Source: Lacrimispora sinapis (lineage in GTDB: Bacteria > Bacillota > Clostridia > Lachnospirales > Lachnospiraceae). From it: DNA of 64,000 nucleotides. Location of the stretch: the NCBI RefSeq assembly GCF_043633585.1, contig NZ_CP141832.1:2418001-2482000 (forward strand), read 5' to 3'. The notes below the pieces were generated by a model. That model saw only the letters and a program-made list of their open reading frames with translations. It was not told where the DNA came from and did not search any database. The translations under genes and the position numbers were made by a program. Below, one piece after another: positions 42,845 to 52,592 of this stretch (the stretch's first letter is position 1; each line of letters begins with the position of its first letter).

Positions 42845-43051
42845 TCAACCACCTGCTCTTATTTGATTCTATTTTTCATATTATCCTATGACAGCCAGCC
42901 CCAATCTAGCACCTGCAAATATCATAAAATCAGAGACATTGGCTAAAATAATATTGACGAATCTAAATTCATACATTATAATGTTCCATTAATCAAGCAG
43001 CTTCCATTGGCAGGAAATCACCTGCCATCAACAACATAAGGAGGATATCCG

Positions 43052-43324
43052 ATGAACTTTACCTATAATCCAAACCAGATCGCATATTATCATTCTGACA
43101 ACAATCTTCTGGCCGAAGTGACTTTCCCGGACGTGGATGAGACTACCGTTGACATTAACCACACCTTTGTGGATGACGCGTTAAGAGGTCAGGGAGTGGC
43201 GGGAAAACTTATGGAAGCCTTAGCCCTCCATCTGCGGTCCCAGGGGAAAAAGGCCATACTTACCTGCCCCTACGCGGTCAGCTGGTTTGAAAAACATCCC
43301 GAATATCAGGACATAATAAAATAG
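43052..43324 (+). CDS. YjdJ-type small GNAT acetyltransferase
   Basis: A 90-aa compact GNAT domain: LAEVTFPDVDETTVDINHTFVDD, the acetyl-CoA loop LRGQGVAGKLMEAL and the ILTCPYAVSWFEKHPEY end block are characteristic of the short YjdJ/Yidj group. The ribosome binding site AAGGAGG is strong. Such proteins are often linked to toxin-antitoxin-like or stress functions, but the substrate is unknown. It is monocistronic, with a clean terminator. Confidence 0.88.
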   Translation: MNFTYNPNQIAYYHSDNNLLAEVTFPDVDETTVDINHTFVDDALRGQGVAGKLMEALALHLRSQGKKAILTCPYAVSWFEKHPEYQDIIK

Positions 43325-43344
43325 CCTCTTGCGAGGCTATTTTA
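43321..43344 (+). terminator. terminator of the YjdJ-type GNAT gene
   Basis: ATAGCCTC and GAGGCTAT pair around TTGC (43321-43340) and are followed by TTTT. The stem begins inside the stop codon. Confidence 0.8.
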
Positions 43345-43364
43345 AATTGGAGCTGTTTTTATCA

Positions 43365-45788
43365 CTATTTCATTTCTTCAACAGCCGTCTTACCTGCGAT
43401 TCGTCCGAACGTAAATATATCAGTCAACGCATTTCCGCCAAGACGGTTCCCTGCGTGAATGCCTCCGGCAACTTCTCCTGCGGCATATAAATGTTTAATG
43501 GGCTGGCCATTTTCATCTAATACACGGGCTTTCGTGTCTATCTTAAGTCCGCCCATGGTATGATGGACTGCTGGCTTTCTGGGCGTTGCATAAAACGGCG
43601 CTTTCTCCACCTTTAAGCTAAAAGTATCCTTGTGGAACTCAGGATCAAAGCCCTCATCCACATAAGAATTATATTTATCAATGGTATCCTTTAAGGTCCT
43701 CGGGTCCATACCCACTTTTTCCGCCAGTTCTTCTATGGTATCGGCTTTAAACAAGGTACCGGCTTCTACCTGACGGTCGATTTTCTCCTGGCTTGTATTC
43801 GCTGCGGTTTTCTTTATCTCCTCATCGGCGATCAGATAGAACAACCCACCCTGTTCCATGGCGGCTTTCGTCAATACATCCCGCCCGGAAAATTCATTTA
43901 CAAATCGCTTTCCTTCTTTATTTACGATGACGAAGTTTTCCGGCGGCACCTGAATTCCGCTGAACAGTTCGCCGGTCTCAGGATCGGCTACAGGCATCAT
44001 CTGAGTAAAGCCCATTCCGGTAAGCGCTGCTCCTACTGTTTTACCAAGCTGGATTCCGTCCCCTGTCATGGCGTAAGAATTGGTGGTTCTGATATCGTCA
44101 TCAATACGGCTCCAGTAGGTGTTATACTCCTTTAACATCTTGGTATTTGCACCGTAACCGCCGCTTGCAAGCACGACTGCTTTTGCGTGAACCGTTATCT
44201 TCTGGCCATTGACACCGGTGGCTATGACTCCCTTGATCTCCCCGTTTTCAATGATAAATTCCTTTACAGGGCTGTCAGTAATAATTGTTCCTGCGTGCTC
44301 CTCCACATATTTTTTGAGGGAAAGAATAAACGCAGAGCCATAGCTTTTTACTGGCTTATGCCCACGGCGCCAAAGGGCTCCAACCGGAGCAAATACGATG
44401 CTTTTATCAAATTCAACGCCAATCTCCTCCAGCCATTTCACACTTTCCAGGGCTCTGTCTGTCAGGATCTTTACCAGGTCATACTGTCCGTATATGGTAT
44501 TGCCGTTAAGGTCGGTACGTTTCCCGCCAAAATATGTCTGCATTCTGTGAAGAAGGGGAGAGTCAAATAAATGGCCCTTTTCTGTGCCGTACTTTTTCTG
44601 GTAAGCAGCAAATTCTTCCTTCAGGGCACGAAAATCCTCCAGATATTCTGAATGGATCTCGCTCTCATCTGTACTCAGCAATGTCTCAATGGTATGTCTT
44701 TCTCCCGGATTCTCATCAAACTGGCGCTGCCAATCCTGGTCCGCTGCATTGACAGGACCGCCGGAGCGGATGGTATTTCCGCCCACTGCCGGATACTTCT
44801 CAAGGACAATGGCACTGGAACCATTCTGTAAAGCCGTAGCGGCAGCACTGAGTCCTGCACCGCCTCCGCCTACGATCACCACATCACACGTATATTCCTC
44901 GTCTTCTCTGACCAGGCTGCTGGCAGGCTTTGGACGCCTCTTTAAAATATCCGGATTGACTCCGGCAAGCTTGACAGCTTTGGCCACCCCATCAATGACA
45001 GCATTGCTGGTCTCCGATGCGCCGGAGAGAGCATCCACATTCAATGTCTGTCCTTCAATAATCTTATCTGGGATTCTTACAAATACCACATCGGCAATTC
45101 CTTCTGTCTCTCCCTTAGTATCTACGCTGATACTCTCGATCCGTTTTTCACTAAAGGATACTTTCATTGGAAGCTTGCCGCTGTGACCGATTGCATTTAC
45201 CTCATAGACACCTGGTGTGAAGGAAAACTCTTCCTCCTCGTTGAGCTGGTTTGCAATCTTGGCAAACCGCATAAATCGAAGAAAACAGATCTCCAGGAAA
45301 TCTGCAGTCCCTTCGTTTTTGAGGTTGCCGGCATCATCAAATGCCTGATTGGCACTGCCCAGCAGGAACTCATATCCCGGCATTACGTTGGCCTCTACTC
45401 CCGGTGCATCCAGTATCTGACGAAGATGGAGCTGTGCACGGGAAGAACCCTGACTGCTGAGAGAAGCACCCACGATCATTACCGGTTTGCCGGCAAGGGG
45501 ATGAAGGTCAAAGCTCAGCCATTCAATCAGGCTTTTTAAAGAGGAGGGAATGGAGTGATTGTATTCAGGAGTCGCCATAATCACACCGTCACTTGCGATG
45601 ATCTTATCATTGAACCTCTGTATCACTTCACTATAGGACTGATTGTCCGATTGATTAAACATGGGGACATCTTTGATCTCAAGGATCTCTATTTCTGCCT
45701 TGGACTCAAAGTATTTTTTCATAAACTGAAGGAGTTTACGGTTATAAGATTCTTTTGCATTGGTTCCAACAATTGCGGTAAATTTCAT
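43365..45788 (-). CDS. three-domain flavoprotein: FMN reductase / covalent-FMN domain / fumarate-reductase-like FAD domain
   Basis: An 807-aa fusion. Residues 1-185 are an NADPH-dependent FMN-reductase domain (TPEYNHSIPSSLKSLIEWLS). Residues 200-300 are an FMN_bind domain with the flavinylation motif DALSGAS. The remainder is a flavocytochrome-c/fumarate-reductase-type FAD domain (VVIVGGGGAGLSAA; HHTMGGLKID; AAGEVAGGIHAGNRLGGNAL). The start at 45788 is chosen because the longer frame enters the upstream gene. An ApbE gene nearby would attach the FMN. It probably reduces a carboxylic or enoate acceptor using NAD(P)H in one polypeptide. Confidence 0.93.
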   Translation of the reverse strand: MKFTAIVGTNAKESYNRKLLQFMKKYFESKAEIEILEIKDVPMFNQSDNQSYSEVIQRFNDKIIASDGVIMATPEYNHSIPSSLKSLIEWLSFDLHPLAGKPVMIVGASLSSQGSSRAQLHLRQILDAPGVEANVMPGYEFLLGSANQAFDDAGNLKNEGTADFLEICFLRFMRFAKIANQLNEEEEFSFTPGVYEVNAIGHSGKLPMKVSFSEKRIESISVDTKGETEGIADVVFVRIPDKIIEGQTLNVDALSGASETSNAVIDGVAKAVKLAGVNPDILKRRPKPASSLVREDEEYTCDVVIVGGGGAGLSAAATALQNGSSAIVLEKYPAVGGNTIRSGGPVNAADQDWQRQFDENPGERHTIETLLSTDESEIHSEYLEDFRALKEEFAAYQKKYGTEKGHLFDSPLLHRMQTYFGGKRTDLNGNTIYGQYDLVKILTDRALESVKWLEEIGVEFDKSIVFAPVGALWRRGHKPVKSYGSAFILSLKKYVEEHAGTIITDSPVKEFIIENGEIKGVIATGVNGQKITVHAKAVVLASGGYGANTKMLKEYNTYWSRIDDDIRTTNSYAMTGDGIQLGKTVGAALTGMGFTQMMPVADPETGELFSGIQVPPENFVIVNKEGKRFVNEFSGRDVLTKAAMEQGGLFYLIADEEIKKTAANTSQEKIDRQVEAGTLFKADTIEELAEKVGMDPRTLKDTIDKYNSYVDEGFDPEFHKDTFSLKVEKAPFYATPRKPAVHHTMGGLKIDTKARVLDENGQPIKHLYAAGEVAGGIHAGNRLGGNALTDIFTFGRIAGKTAVEEMK

Positions 45789-45792
45789 TCGA

Positions 45793-46395
45793 TTAATCCT
45801 CCTGCCACGTGAATTTTTTCCCTTTTTTATGAAACGTTCTCTGTTCCAGAAGTTTGGAAGAGATATCCGTAAAAAGAACAAACTCCCGGAAAATTTCCTC
45901 AAGCTCTGACACCTTATCCGGGTAGATCAGGTTTCCTGAAAGGTCAAATGCACCCTGAGATTTTCCCAATAGGAACTCCGTGCCGGGCATAATTCTGGCA
46001 GCAAGCTCCGGGGAATCAAGAATCTGTCTAAGCTGTGCCTGTGCCCTGGAAGAACCGAGTGTACCATGAGAAGCCCCCACAATCAGCACCGGCTTATCCG
46101 TCAGTGCCTGGCTGGTGTAGCTAATCCATTCAAGCGCACTCTTTAAAACGGCTGGTATGGCATGATCATACTCCGGGGTTGCTATGATGACTCCGTCGGC
46201 TTTCAAAATTTTATCAGACAGCTCTGCTACGGTTTCCGGGACATCTGAATCCTCCGGTTCCATAAAGGCAGGTAATTTCTTAATTTCAAACAGTTCAATC
46301 TCCGCCTCACCGGAAAAATGCTTTTGCATGAATTGAAGCAGCATACGATTCGTTGATTCATCTGAATTCGTACCTGGAATTGCTAAATATTTCAT
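45793..46395 (-). CDS. NAD(P)H-dependent FMN reductase-like protein
   Basis: A 200-aa flavodoxin-like reductase: MKYLAIPGTNSDES, ADGVIIATPEYDHAIPAVLKSALEWIS and GASHGTLGSSRAQAQLRQIL. It is visibly paralogous to residues 1-185 of the fusion protein encoded 4 bp downstream, so the operon holds both a free and a fused copy. The start at 46395 is preferred; the frame otherwise extends to 46461 through the promoter region. It should supply reduced flavin or electrons to the reductase. The LysR gene is divergent. Confidence 0.9.
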   Translation of the reverse strand: MKYLAIPGTNSDESTNRMLLQFMQKHFSGEAEIELFEIKKLPAFMEPEDSDVPETVAELSDKILKADGVIIATPEYDHAIPAVLKSALEWISYTSQALTDKPVLIVGASHGTLGSSRAQAQLRQILDSPELAARIMPGTEFLLGKSQGAFDLSGNLIYPDKVSELEEIFREFVLFTDISSKLLEQRTFHKKGKKFTWQED

Positions 46396-46568
46396 AGTGA
46401 TCTCCTTCCTGTACTTTAAGCATTCACAATTATGGACATGTGTTTGATATAATTTTAACATATCGTCCCCATGATATCTAATAGTTATTTATTGAAGTTT
46501 GATAACAAATTTGTTATAATGAAACACAGTTCTGAAAAAGTTAATTGTTTAACAAAGAAAGGAATGCA

Positions 46569-47507
46569 ATGCCAAAATTATACTCTCAGGATATCCTGTA
46601 TTATATTGATGCTATTTTAAAATACAGCAATTATGGGAAAGCCGCCAAATCTCTTTATATCTCCCAGCCTTATTTGACCCAGGTGATCAAACGGGTGGAA
46701 AGCCAGTTAAATTGCGAGCTGATAACCCGCAATAAGCTGCCCTACCGGTTGACCGAGCAGGGAAAGATCTTTTATCAGTATCTGACTTCCCTGGAAAATA
46801 ATTATGCAAAGCTGCTCAAAGAACTGGCAGATGTATCGGATATCGACAGCAAGATTATAAAGATCGGAGTGCTCCCCAGCCTTGGGACTTACCTATTACC
46901 CCTTTTTTTGCCGAAATTCATGGACACCCATCCAAACTGCAGAATCGAGCTGTCAGAGGCTTTGCCGGAAAAAAATGAAAAACTCATCCAAAACAATGAA
47001 CTGGATTTTTGGATCGGGCAGAATTCCAGAAACATTTCCCCAAACTTAAACTCCGTCAGCTGGGGCCGGCACAGATACCGGGCCATCATCCCCCGCAGCT
47101 GCGATCTCTATCAGAGCGGTGCAGCGGTTATTCCGGAAGGCACCCTGGACATCCGTAAAATCTTAGGCCAGAAGCTGATACTGACTTCCAAAGGTTCCGC
47201 TATCAGAAAACAGATCGACCAGCTATTGAGCGTTTATAAGGTAGAACCCCGAATCGTAATGGAAAGCACGGAAATAAATACGGTGCTCCAGCTTTCCACC
47301 TGTAATATGGGAGTGACCTTTATCCCGGAAAGCATTGATGTAAAGGAATGCCCCTCGGAATATAACATATACCAGATTCCCTTTGATGAGCTGAGTCTGG
47401 ATTATTTTATTGCATATCAAAAGGAAAAAATATTAAGCAGTATGGACAATGACCTGATCGAAGCCTTTCTGGTTTACGGCCAGAACCATTCTGATACAGG
47501 AGACTGA
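46569..47507 (+). CDS. LysR-family transcriptional regulator
   Basis: A 312-aa LysR protein: N-terminal winged helix (DAILKYSNYGKAAKSLYISQPYLTQVIKRVE) and a two-lobed effector domain beginning KIIKIGVLPSLGTYLL. The ATG at 46569 follows AAAGGA. It is divergent from the FMN reductase/fusion operon, with 173 bp between, and ends 1 bp before apbE. It most likely activates the reductase genes in response to their substrate. Confidence 0.92.
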   Translation: MPKLYSQDILYYIDAILKYSNYGKAAKSLYISQPYLTQVIKRVESQLNCELITRNKLPYRLTEQGKIFYQYLTSLENNYAKLLKELADVSDIDSKIIKIGVLPSLGTYLLPLFLPKFMDTHPNCRIELSEALPEKNEKLIQNNELDFWIGQNSRNISPNLNSVSWGRHRYRAIIPRSCDLYQSGAAVIPEGTLDIRKILGQKLILTSKGSAIRKQIDQLLSVYKVEPRIVMESTEINTVLQLSTCNMGVTFIPESIDVKECPSEYNIYQIPFDELSLDYFIAYQKEKILSSMDNDLIEAFLVYGQNHSDTGD

Positions 47508-47508
47508 A

Positions 47509-48453
47509 ATGAATGAATGTACGAAGATCATATATCTTATGGGAACAAAAATAACCCTCTTTATAAAGGCAGAAAATGCAGAAAACCTTGCAAAAAAGGC
47601 GGAAGAAATGCTGATCCATTATGAAGAGGGATTCAGTGCCAACAGTGACCGCTCACAGCTTGCCATGCTGAAAAAAGCAGCCGGGGTAAGTCCCATAGAG
47701 GTGGACGGGGAGCTGTATGAACTGATTAAAACCGGGAAAACACATAGTCTTTGTGAGGATTCCTTCTTAAATATAGCAATTGGCCCCCTTATAAAGCTAT
47801 GGAGAATCGGTTTTGCCGAAGCACGTGTGCCGGAAAAAGAAGCCATAGAGAACGTGCTGGAACTTTTAAAGCCGGAAAATATACTGCTGGACGATGAAAG
47901 AAAAACCGTTTTCTTATCAAGAAAAGGAATGGAGATCGACCTTGGAGCCATCGCAAAGGGTTATTTCGCGGATAAAGTCATGGAATTTTGGAAAGCCCAT
48001 AGCGCGGTCTCAGCGATGGTTGATCTGGGCGGAAATGTTCTGGTTTATGGAGACTCCCCCTCCGAAGGCGGTGACTGGAACGTAGGAATACAAAATCCGT
48101 TTCTGCCGCGAGGAAATGTGGCCGCCATTGTCAAAATCAGAGATCAATCGGTTGTAACCTCAGGAATTTACGAGAGAATGTTTGAAACGGAAGGCAGGAA
48201 ATACCACCACATATTTGACAGCAAAACAGGCCGCCCCATCAAAAGCAATGTGGCTTCTTTAACGATCATTGCGGACCGGTCTCTGGACTGTGATCTCTAT
48301 ACGACAAAGCTGTTTGGAATGGAGGCTGCTTCTATTATCCAAAGAGTTAATACCATAAATGGGATGGGGGCTGCCGTAATCACTGTGGATGGAACATTCG
48401 CCTGCACCCATAATCTGATGGAAAAAATCTATCCCGCAGCTCCCCGGAATTGA
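47509..48453 (+). CDS. apbE: FAD:protein FMN transferase
   Basis: A 314-aa ApbE: YLMGTKITL start, the conserved IDLGAIAKGYFADKVME and VDLGGNVLVYG blocks, and the metal/FAD-binding VTSGIYERMFE with DSKTGRP. No signal peptide or lipobox is present, so it acts in the cytoplasm and can flavinylate the DALSGAS motif of the fusion protein at 43365-45788. It follows the LysR gene with no gap, so regulator and maturase are cotranscribed. Confidence 0.94.
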   Translation: MNECTKIIYLMGTKITLFIKAENAENLAKKAEEMLIHYEEGFSANSDRSQLAMLKKAAGVSPIEVDGELYELIKTGKTHSLCEDSFLNIAIGPLIKLWRIGFAEARVPEKEAIENVLELLKPENILLDDERKTVFLSRKGMEIDLGAIAKGYFADKVMEFWKAHSAVSAMVDLGGNVLVYGDSPSEGGDWNVGIQNPFLPRGNVAAIVKIRDQSVVTSGIYERMFETEGRKYHHIFDSKTGRPIKSNVASLTIIADRSLDCDLYTTKLFGMEAASIIQRVNTINGMGAAVITVDGTFACTHNLMEKIYPAAPRN

Positions 48454-48584
48454 TGCTGAGTTTTGTGCGAATGCACAATAATATTGATAAAAATTTAGCA
48501 ATTACACATTTACTTCCCCACACAATATTGTTAAAATATTAACCATAAGGACAGGAACATGATTTCCATAAAATAAAAAAATCT

Positions 48585-49796
48585 TTAAGGATTGATCTGC
48601 TGGTCCAAATCAATCAAATACAGGCTCAATAACAGGCGCATGAACTGGGACGGCTGGTTTAACTCCATAGAAAGAAGTTCTTCGATTCTGTTGATCCGGT
48701 AAAGCATGGTATTCCTGTGGATGTGAAGGATCTTGGCGGATTTTGCAATGTTACCCATGGATTGCAGATAGACCTTCAGAGTTTCCAGGTACCCTGCATG
48801 ATTTTCCCCGTCATATTCCCTGAGCTGTTTTATTTCAGGAGCCAGGAAGTTCTCACGGTCCATGTGCTCCATCGCAATGGACAGCATGGCTTCCAGCAGA
48901 TAACCGTCATATTCAAAAACGGTCCGGTCCGGGTGAAGCTTGGTTATGGTATGTAACAAGGTCTCCACCTGCTGCCTATAGCTGTTGAATTTCATGAGAT
49001 CCGTAAATTCCCTGCTGATCCCGCAATAGGCATCAAAGGATCTCAGTAAGGATTCCAGTTCCTTCTGATCAAAATTTTTATTGGAGGAAAACAGCAGGAC
49101 ATATAAGATGTTTTCCCTGATGATGGATATCTGACCGGGATATTTTGCGGTTATTTCGCTGATCAGATATTTTAAGACCCCCTGACCCGACGGCTGGACG
49201 GGCTTGATCCCGATCAAACGGTAATGAAATTTTTCAGTCAGCCCCAGATTGCTCATCCAGGTATTTAACTGAGTCTCTGTGCGCACAAGATTGTTGAACA
49301 AATTACTGATGAAGACTTTGGCAAGGGGCTTGTTGATCAGGTTGACTTTTGTACTGCGTTCCATCTCGATGGCGGCTGCCTTGGCAATGATTTTTATGGC
49401 TTCATCATGGCTGGCACTATATTCCTCCGCCGGACACATCATGGCTGCATAGCCCTCCACAATGTCCTTAATCAGAATTGGAGTCATGACTCTTGGCTTT
49501 TCCGCCACAGACCCCCAGTTGACCAGAGTTGATTCCGGATTTGAATTGGCAAATTCCATATATTTTTCATGGTAAAAACTCATGACCATATCCTGGGGAG
49601 CACAGTTCTCCATCAGCATGGTATCCCAGATGTTATCATTTTGCTTTGTATCGGGAAAAATTCCCAGCACATGAAAGGCGGCATCCGTAATAATGACCGG
49701 CTGCCCGCATGTCACACTTGCTGTTTTTGCAATATTATGCATTCCCCCAACGGAAACTGCTTTGAAGATTTCCCGGTACAGTTGATTCAAATCCAT
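48585..49796 (-). CDS. PucR/CdaR-type regulator with C-terminal HTH
   Basis: A 403-aa regulator. The C-terminal block YLQSMGNIAKSAKILHIHRNTMLYRINRIEELL is the HTH_30 domain of PucR/CdaR proteins. The middle has the GGDEF-like sugar/purine regulator fold and the N-terminal 140 residues are a sensor domain. The ATG at 49796 is used; the TTG at 49817 lacks a site of its own. It is divergent from the old-yellow-enzyme-like gene at 49911 and probably controls it. Confidence 0.88.
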   Translation of the reverse strand: MDLNQLYREIFKAVSVGGMHNIAKTASVTCGQPVIITDAAFHVLGIFPDTKQNDNIWDTMLMENCAPQDMVMSFYHEKYMEFANSNPESTLVNWGSVAEKPRVMTPILIKDIVEGYAAMMCPAEEYSASHDEAIKIIAKAAAIEMERSTKVNLINKPLAKVFISNLFNNLVRTETQLNTWMSNLGLTEKFHYRLIGIKPVQPSGQGVLKYLISEITAKYPGQISIIRENILYVLLFSSNKNFDQKELESLLRSFDAYCGISREFTDLMKFNSYRQQVETLLHTITKLHPDRTVFEYDGYLLEAMLSIAMEHMDRENFLAPEIKQLREYDGENHAGYLETLKVYLQSMGNIAKSAKILHIHRNTMLYRINRIEELLSMELNQPSQFMRLLLSLYLIDLDQQINP

Positions 49797-49910
49797 TTCA
49801 ATCGCTCTCTTTTTCAAAATATTTTTAATATCGTATCACATTGCACAGGTATATTCAACCGGTCATTGTGCAAATTGATAATAAGTAAGCAAAACAAAGG
49901 AGACAGGAAT

Positions 49911-51845
49911 ATGAACTACGAAAAACTTTTCACCCCTTTTAAAATCGGAAAAATGGAAGTAAAAAACCGAATCGTCATGTCACCTATGGGTCTTAACGCA
50001 GGTCACATAGACGGAACCATTGATAAAGCAGAAATCGACTACTGGGAGGAACGTGCAAAAGGCGGTACTGGCATGATCATTACAGGCTGTTTATTCCTCA
50101 CCAAGGAATTGGCCCAAGGCTCCTTAGAGGGATATCTGGATAAGACTTCCGTCATTCCTCCCCTTACCACTTTGTGCGAATCCGTACAGCGGTACGGCAC
50201 AAAGATCTGTGCCCAGATCAGCTGCGGCACCGGTAAAAATGCATTTGCCAACATGCTTGGAAAGCCTCCCGTATCCGCTTCTGCCATCCCTTCCATGTTT
50301 GATGAGGATCTTATCTGCCACGCACTGACCGCAGATGAGATCAAGCAGATCATTAAAGAATTTTCATTTTCCGCAAAATTATTAAAGGATGCGGGTTTTG
50401 ATGCGATTGAAGTACATGCTCATGCAGGATACCTTATAGACCAGTTTATGTCAGCCGTATGGAACAAGCGGGACGATGAATACGGCGGAACTTTAGAAAA
50501 ACGCATGCGTTTTCCTGTGGAGATCGTTGAAGCCATCCGCGGTGCAGTCGGCCCGGATATGCCGATTCTCTTCCGCATCGCCTGCAAACATCATTTTGAA
50601 GGCGGACGTACCATAGAAGAAACCATGCCCATGTTAAAAATACTGGAAGAAGCAGGCGTAGATGCCCTGGATATCGACAGCGGAAGCTATGAAAATATTG
50701 ATTACATCTTCCCTCCTGCCTACCTTGGCGATGCCTGTATGCAGGACGTATGTGAGGATGCCCGAAAAGCGGTCTCCATTCCACTTTTAAATTCCGGCAA
50801 CCATACACCGGAAACGGCTGTGGAGCTGTTGGAATCCGGGAATGCGGATTTCATCATGATGGGCCGCCCTCTCATTGCCGAACCCCATTTGGCAAACAAG
50901 CTTATGGCGGGCAAACGAAAGGAAATTCGTCCATGCATCCGCTGCAACGAGGACTGCATCGGCAGGATTCTGACAAGACTGACTAAGATCAGCTGTTCCG
51001 TCAATCCGGCGGTCGGCTTTGAAGACCGTTTTACCATTAAAAAAACCGCAAATCCCCAGAATATCGTTGTTATCGGCGGAGGTCCAGGCGGCATGGAAGC
51101 AGCAAGAACCGCCTCTTTGATGGGACATAAAGTGACTCTGTTTGAAAAAGAAAGCGAACTGGGCGGGCAGTTAAAAAGTGCGGCCACACCTCCTTTTAAG
51201 AGTCAGCTTCGCCAGCTTGTTGTATGGTATAAACACCAGATGGAGCTTTTAAATGTAACGGTCCACTTAAATACCGAGCTGACCGTTGATTCCCCGGAAT
51301 TAGAACACGCGGACCGGATCATTGTCGCAACCGGAGCCGTTCCGGTGACTCCAAAGATTCCCGGAATCGAAAACGCCGTTGATATCCTGACCGCCCACAC
51401 CGAGCCGCAAAAACTGGTGGGTGAGAAAATCATCTTCTGCGGCGGCGGGCTTTCCGCCTGTGACAGTGCCCTTGAGACAGCCATGAACGGAAAGAAAGTG
51501 GCAATTATCGAAATGCTTGACGAAGTGGCCATCAATGACCATTTTATCAACAAAGCAGCCCTGATCCCAATGCTTTTGAATAACGGCGTGGAACTCTACA
51601 CCGGACATAAGGTTCTGGAAATAAAGCCTGATGGAGTTAAAACACAGAAAAAAGATGGTACGGAAGAATTCATCCCCGGAAATACCATTGTGTCGGCTTT
51701 CGGCATGGTTTCCAACAATGCCTTTGCAAAAGCCGTAGACGCCAGGTATCATTTGAAAACCCGTATAATCGGTGACAGTTTAAAGGTGGGAAAAGTGGGC
51801 GGTGCCATCCGCGAAGGGATGTATGCAGCTCTATCCGTGGAATAG
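49911..51845 (+). CDS. 2,4-dienoyl-CoA reductase-like NADH:flavin oxidoreductase
   Basis: A 644-aa enzyme of the FadH/BaiCD group. The N-terminal old-yellow-enzyme barrel (YEKLFTPFKIGKMEVKNRIVMSP; HAHAGYLIDQFMSAVWNKRDDEYGG) is joined by a 4Fe-4S motif CIRCNEDC ... C to an FAD/NAD domain (VIGGGPGGMEAA; FCGGGLSACDSA). The ATG at 49911 follows AAAGGAG; the frame upstream is a shadow. It reduces a conjugated C=C bond of an unknown enoate or steroid-like substrate. Controlled by a divergent PucR-type gene. Confidence 0.93.
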   Translation: MNYEKLFTPFKIGKMEVKNRIVMSPMGLNAGHIDGTIDKAEIDYWEERAKGGTGMIITGCLFLTKELAQGSLEGYLDKTSVIPPLTTLCESVQRYGTKICAQISCGTGKNAFANMLGKPPVSASAIPSMFDEDLICHALTADEIKQIIKEFSFSAKLLKDAGFDAIEVHAHAGYLIDQFMSAVWNKRDDEYGGTLEKRMRFPVEIVEAIRGAVGPDMPILFRIACKHHFEGGRTIEETMPMLKILEEAGVDALDIDSGSYENIDYIFPPAYLGDACMQDVCEDARKAVSIPLLNSGNHTPETAVELLESGNADFIMMGRPLIAEPHLANKLMAGKRKEIRPCIRCNEDCIGRILTRLTKISCSVNPAVGFEDRFTIKKTANPQNIVVIGGGPGGMEAARTASLMGHKVTLFEKESELGGQLKSAATPPFKSQLRQLVVWYKHQMELLNVTVHLNTELTVDSPELEHADRIIVATGAVPVTPKIPGIENAVDILTAHTEPQKLVGEKIIFCGGGLSACDSALETAMNGKKVAIIEMLDEVAINDHFINKAALIPMLLNNGVELYTGHKVLEIKPDGVKTQKKDGTEEFIPGNTIVSAFGMVSNNAFAKAVDARYHLKTRIIGDSLKVGKVGGAIREGMYAALSVE

Positions 51846-51873
51846 AAACCGTTGAAACCCATAAGATAAAGTC

Positions 51874-51907
51874 AGAACCAACCGGCAGTATTCTTCCGGT
51901 TGGTTCT
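51874..51907. terminator. bidirectional terminator
   Basis: AGAACCAACCGG (51874-51885) and CCGGTTGGTTCT (51896-51907) form a perfect 12-bp stem between the convergent FadH-like and TetR genes. Weak U-tracts follow on both strands. Confidence 0.75.
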
Positions 51908-52450
51908 TTATGCTTCAAACTTCACCAGTACATAATGAAGCAGCTTTGATATTGATTTTGGGGGTGTTTTCATTCCATCTCTCATCCAGGATTCCAAGAT
52001 ACCAAAGACTCCTGCAACAAGAAAGACCGCTTCTCCCCGGTCCAATTCCGTAACCATCTTATCGGAATCGGAAAGGATTTTGAGAATAAAAAAATCTTTT
52101 ATTTTCTCTAAGGTCCTGCCGCCGTTTTCCTTACGGGCGAGAACCAGAAACGTTTCCCGGTTTGAATCCATATATTGAGTGATGGTTTCTGCTAATTTCA
52201 TCACATTCATAGAATTATCGCAGAGCTGGGATTCATCGTATAAACGGAAAAGGTCCTCGATCAATTCACGTTCCAGCTGTTCCATCAGCTCATACACGTC
52301 TTTATAATGCAGATAAAAGGTCCCCCGCCCTAAATCGGCAAGCTTTGATAGTTCCACCACACTGATCCGGTTAAGATTCTTGTGTTTTAACAGCTCCAAA
52401 AATGCATTTCGGATGGCTCGCTTTGTTTTCAATGACCGTCTGTCTTCCAT
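51908..52450 (-). CDS. TetR-family transcriptional regulator
   Basis: A 180-aa regulator with N-terminal TetR HTH (RAIRNAFLELLKHKNLNRISVVELSKLADLGRGTFYLHYKD) and a helical ligand domain. The start at 52450 with AAAGGATTAGG is preferred over 52501. It is divergent from a GNAT gene, and a perfect 9-4-9 dyad lies 32 bp from its start codon, a likely autoregulatory operator. Confidence 0.9.
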   Translation of the reverse strand: MEDRRSLKTKRAIRNAFLELLKHKNLNRISVVELSKLADLGRGTFYLHYKDVYELMEQLERELIEDLFRLYDESQLCDNSMNVMKLAETITQYMDSNRETFLVLARKENGGRTLEKIKDFFILKILSDSDKMVTELDRGEAVFLVAGVFGILESWMRDGMKTPPKSISKLLHYVLVKFEA

Positions 52451-52481
52451 AAACCTAATCCTTTCTGTACAATTTTTCAAT

Positions 52482-52503
52482 AAGTGTTCAGTAATGAACA
52501 CTT
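52482..52503. promoter_or_regulatory. 9-4-9 inverted repeat, candidate TetR operator
   Basis: AAGTGTTCA-GTAA-TGAACACTT lies between the divergent tetR and GNAT genes. A further TGTTCA half-site sits at 52556-52561, just downstream of the GNAT promoter. Confidence 0.65.
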
Positions 52504-52519
52504 AACTGATCATTGCCGA

Positions 52520-52548
52520 TTGAGACTGCTGACAGAATCCAGTATAAT
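52520..52548 (+). promoter_or_regulatory. sigma-A promoter of the GNAT gene
   Basis: TTGAGA (52520-52525) and TATAAT (52543-52548) with 17-bp spacing, 16 bp downstream of the candidate TetR operator. Confidence 0.75.
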
Positions 52549-52592
52549 ATACATGTGTTCAATAGTCAACTAGCGTATATGGAGGTATCAAT

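Noticed and set aside
49569..49910. N-terminal extension of the FadH-like enzyme
   Set aside because: It overlaps the divergent regulator on the other strand and has no start signal; the ATG at 49911 has AAAGGAG and the family N-terminus.
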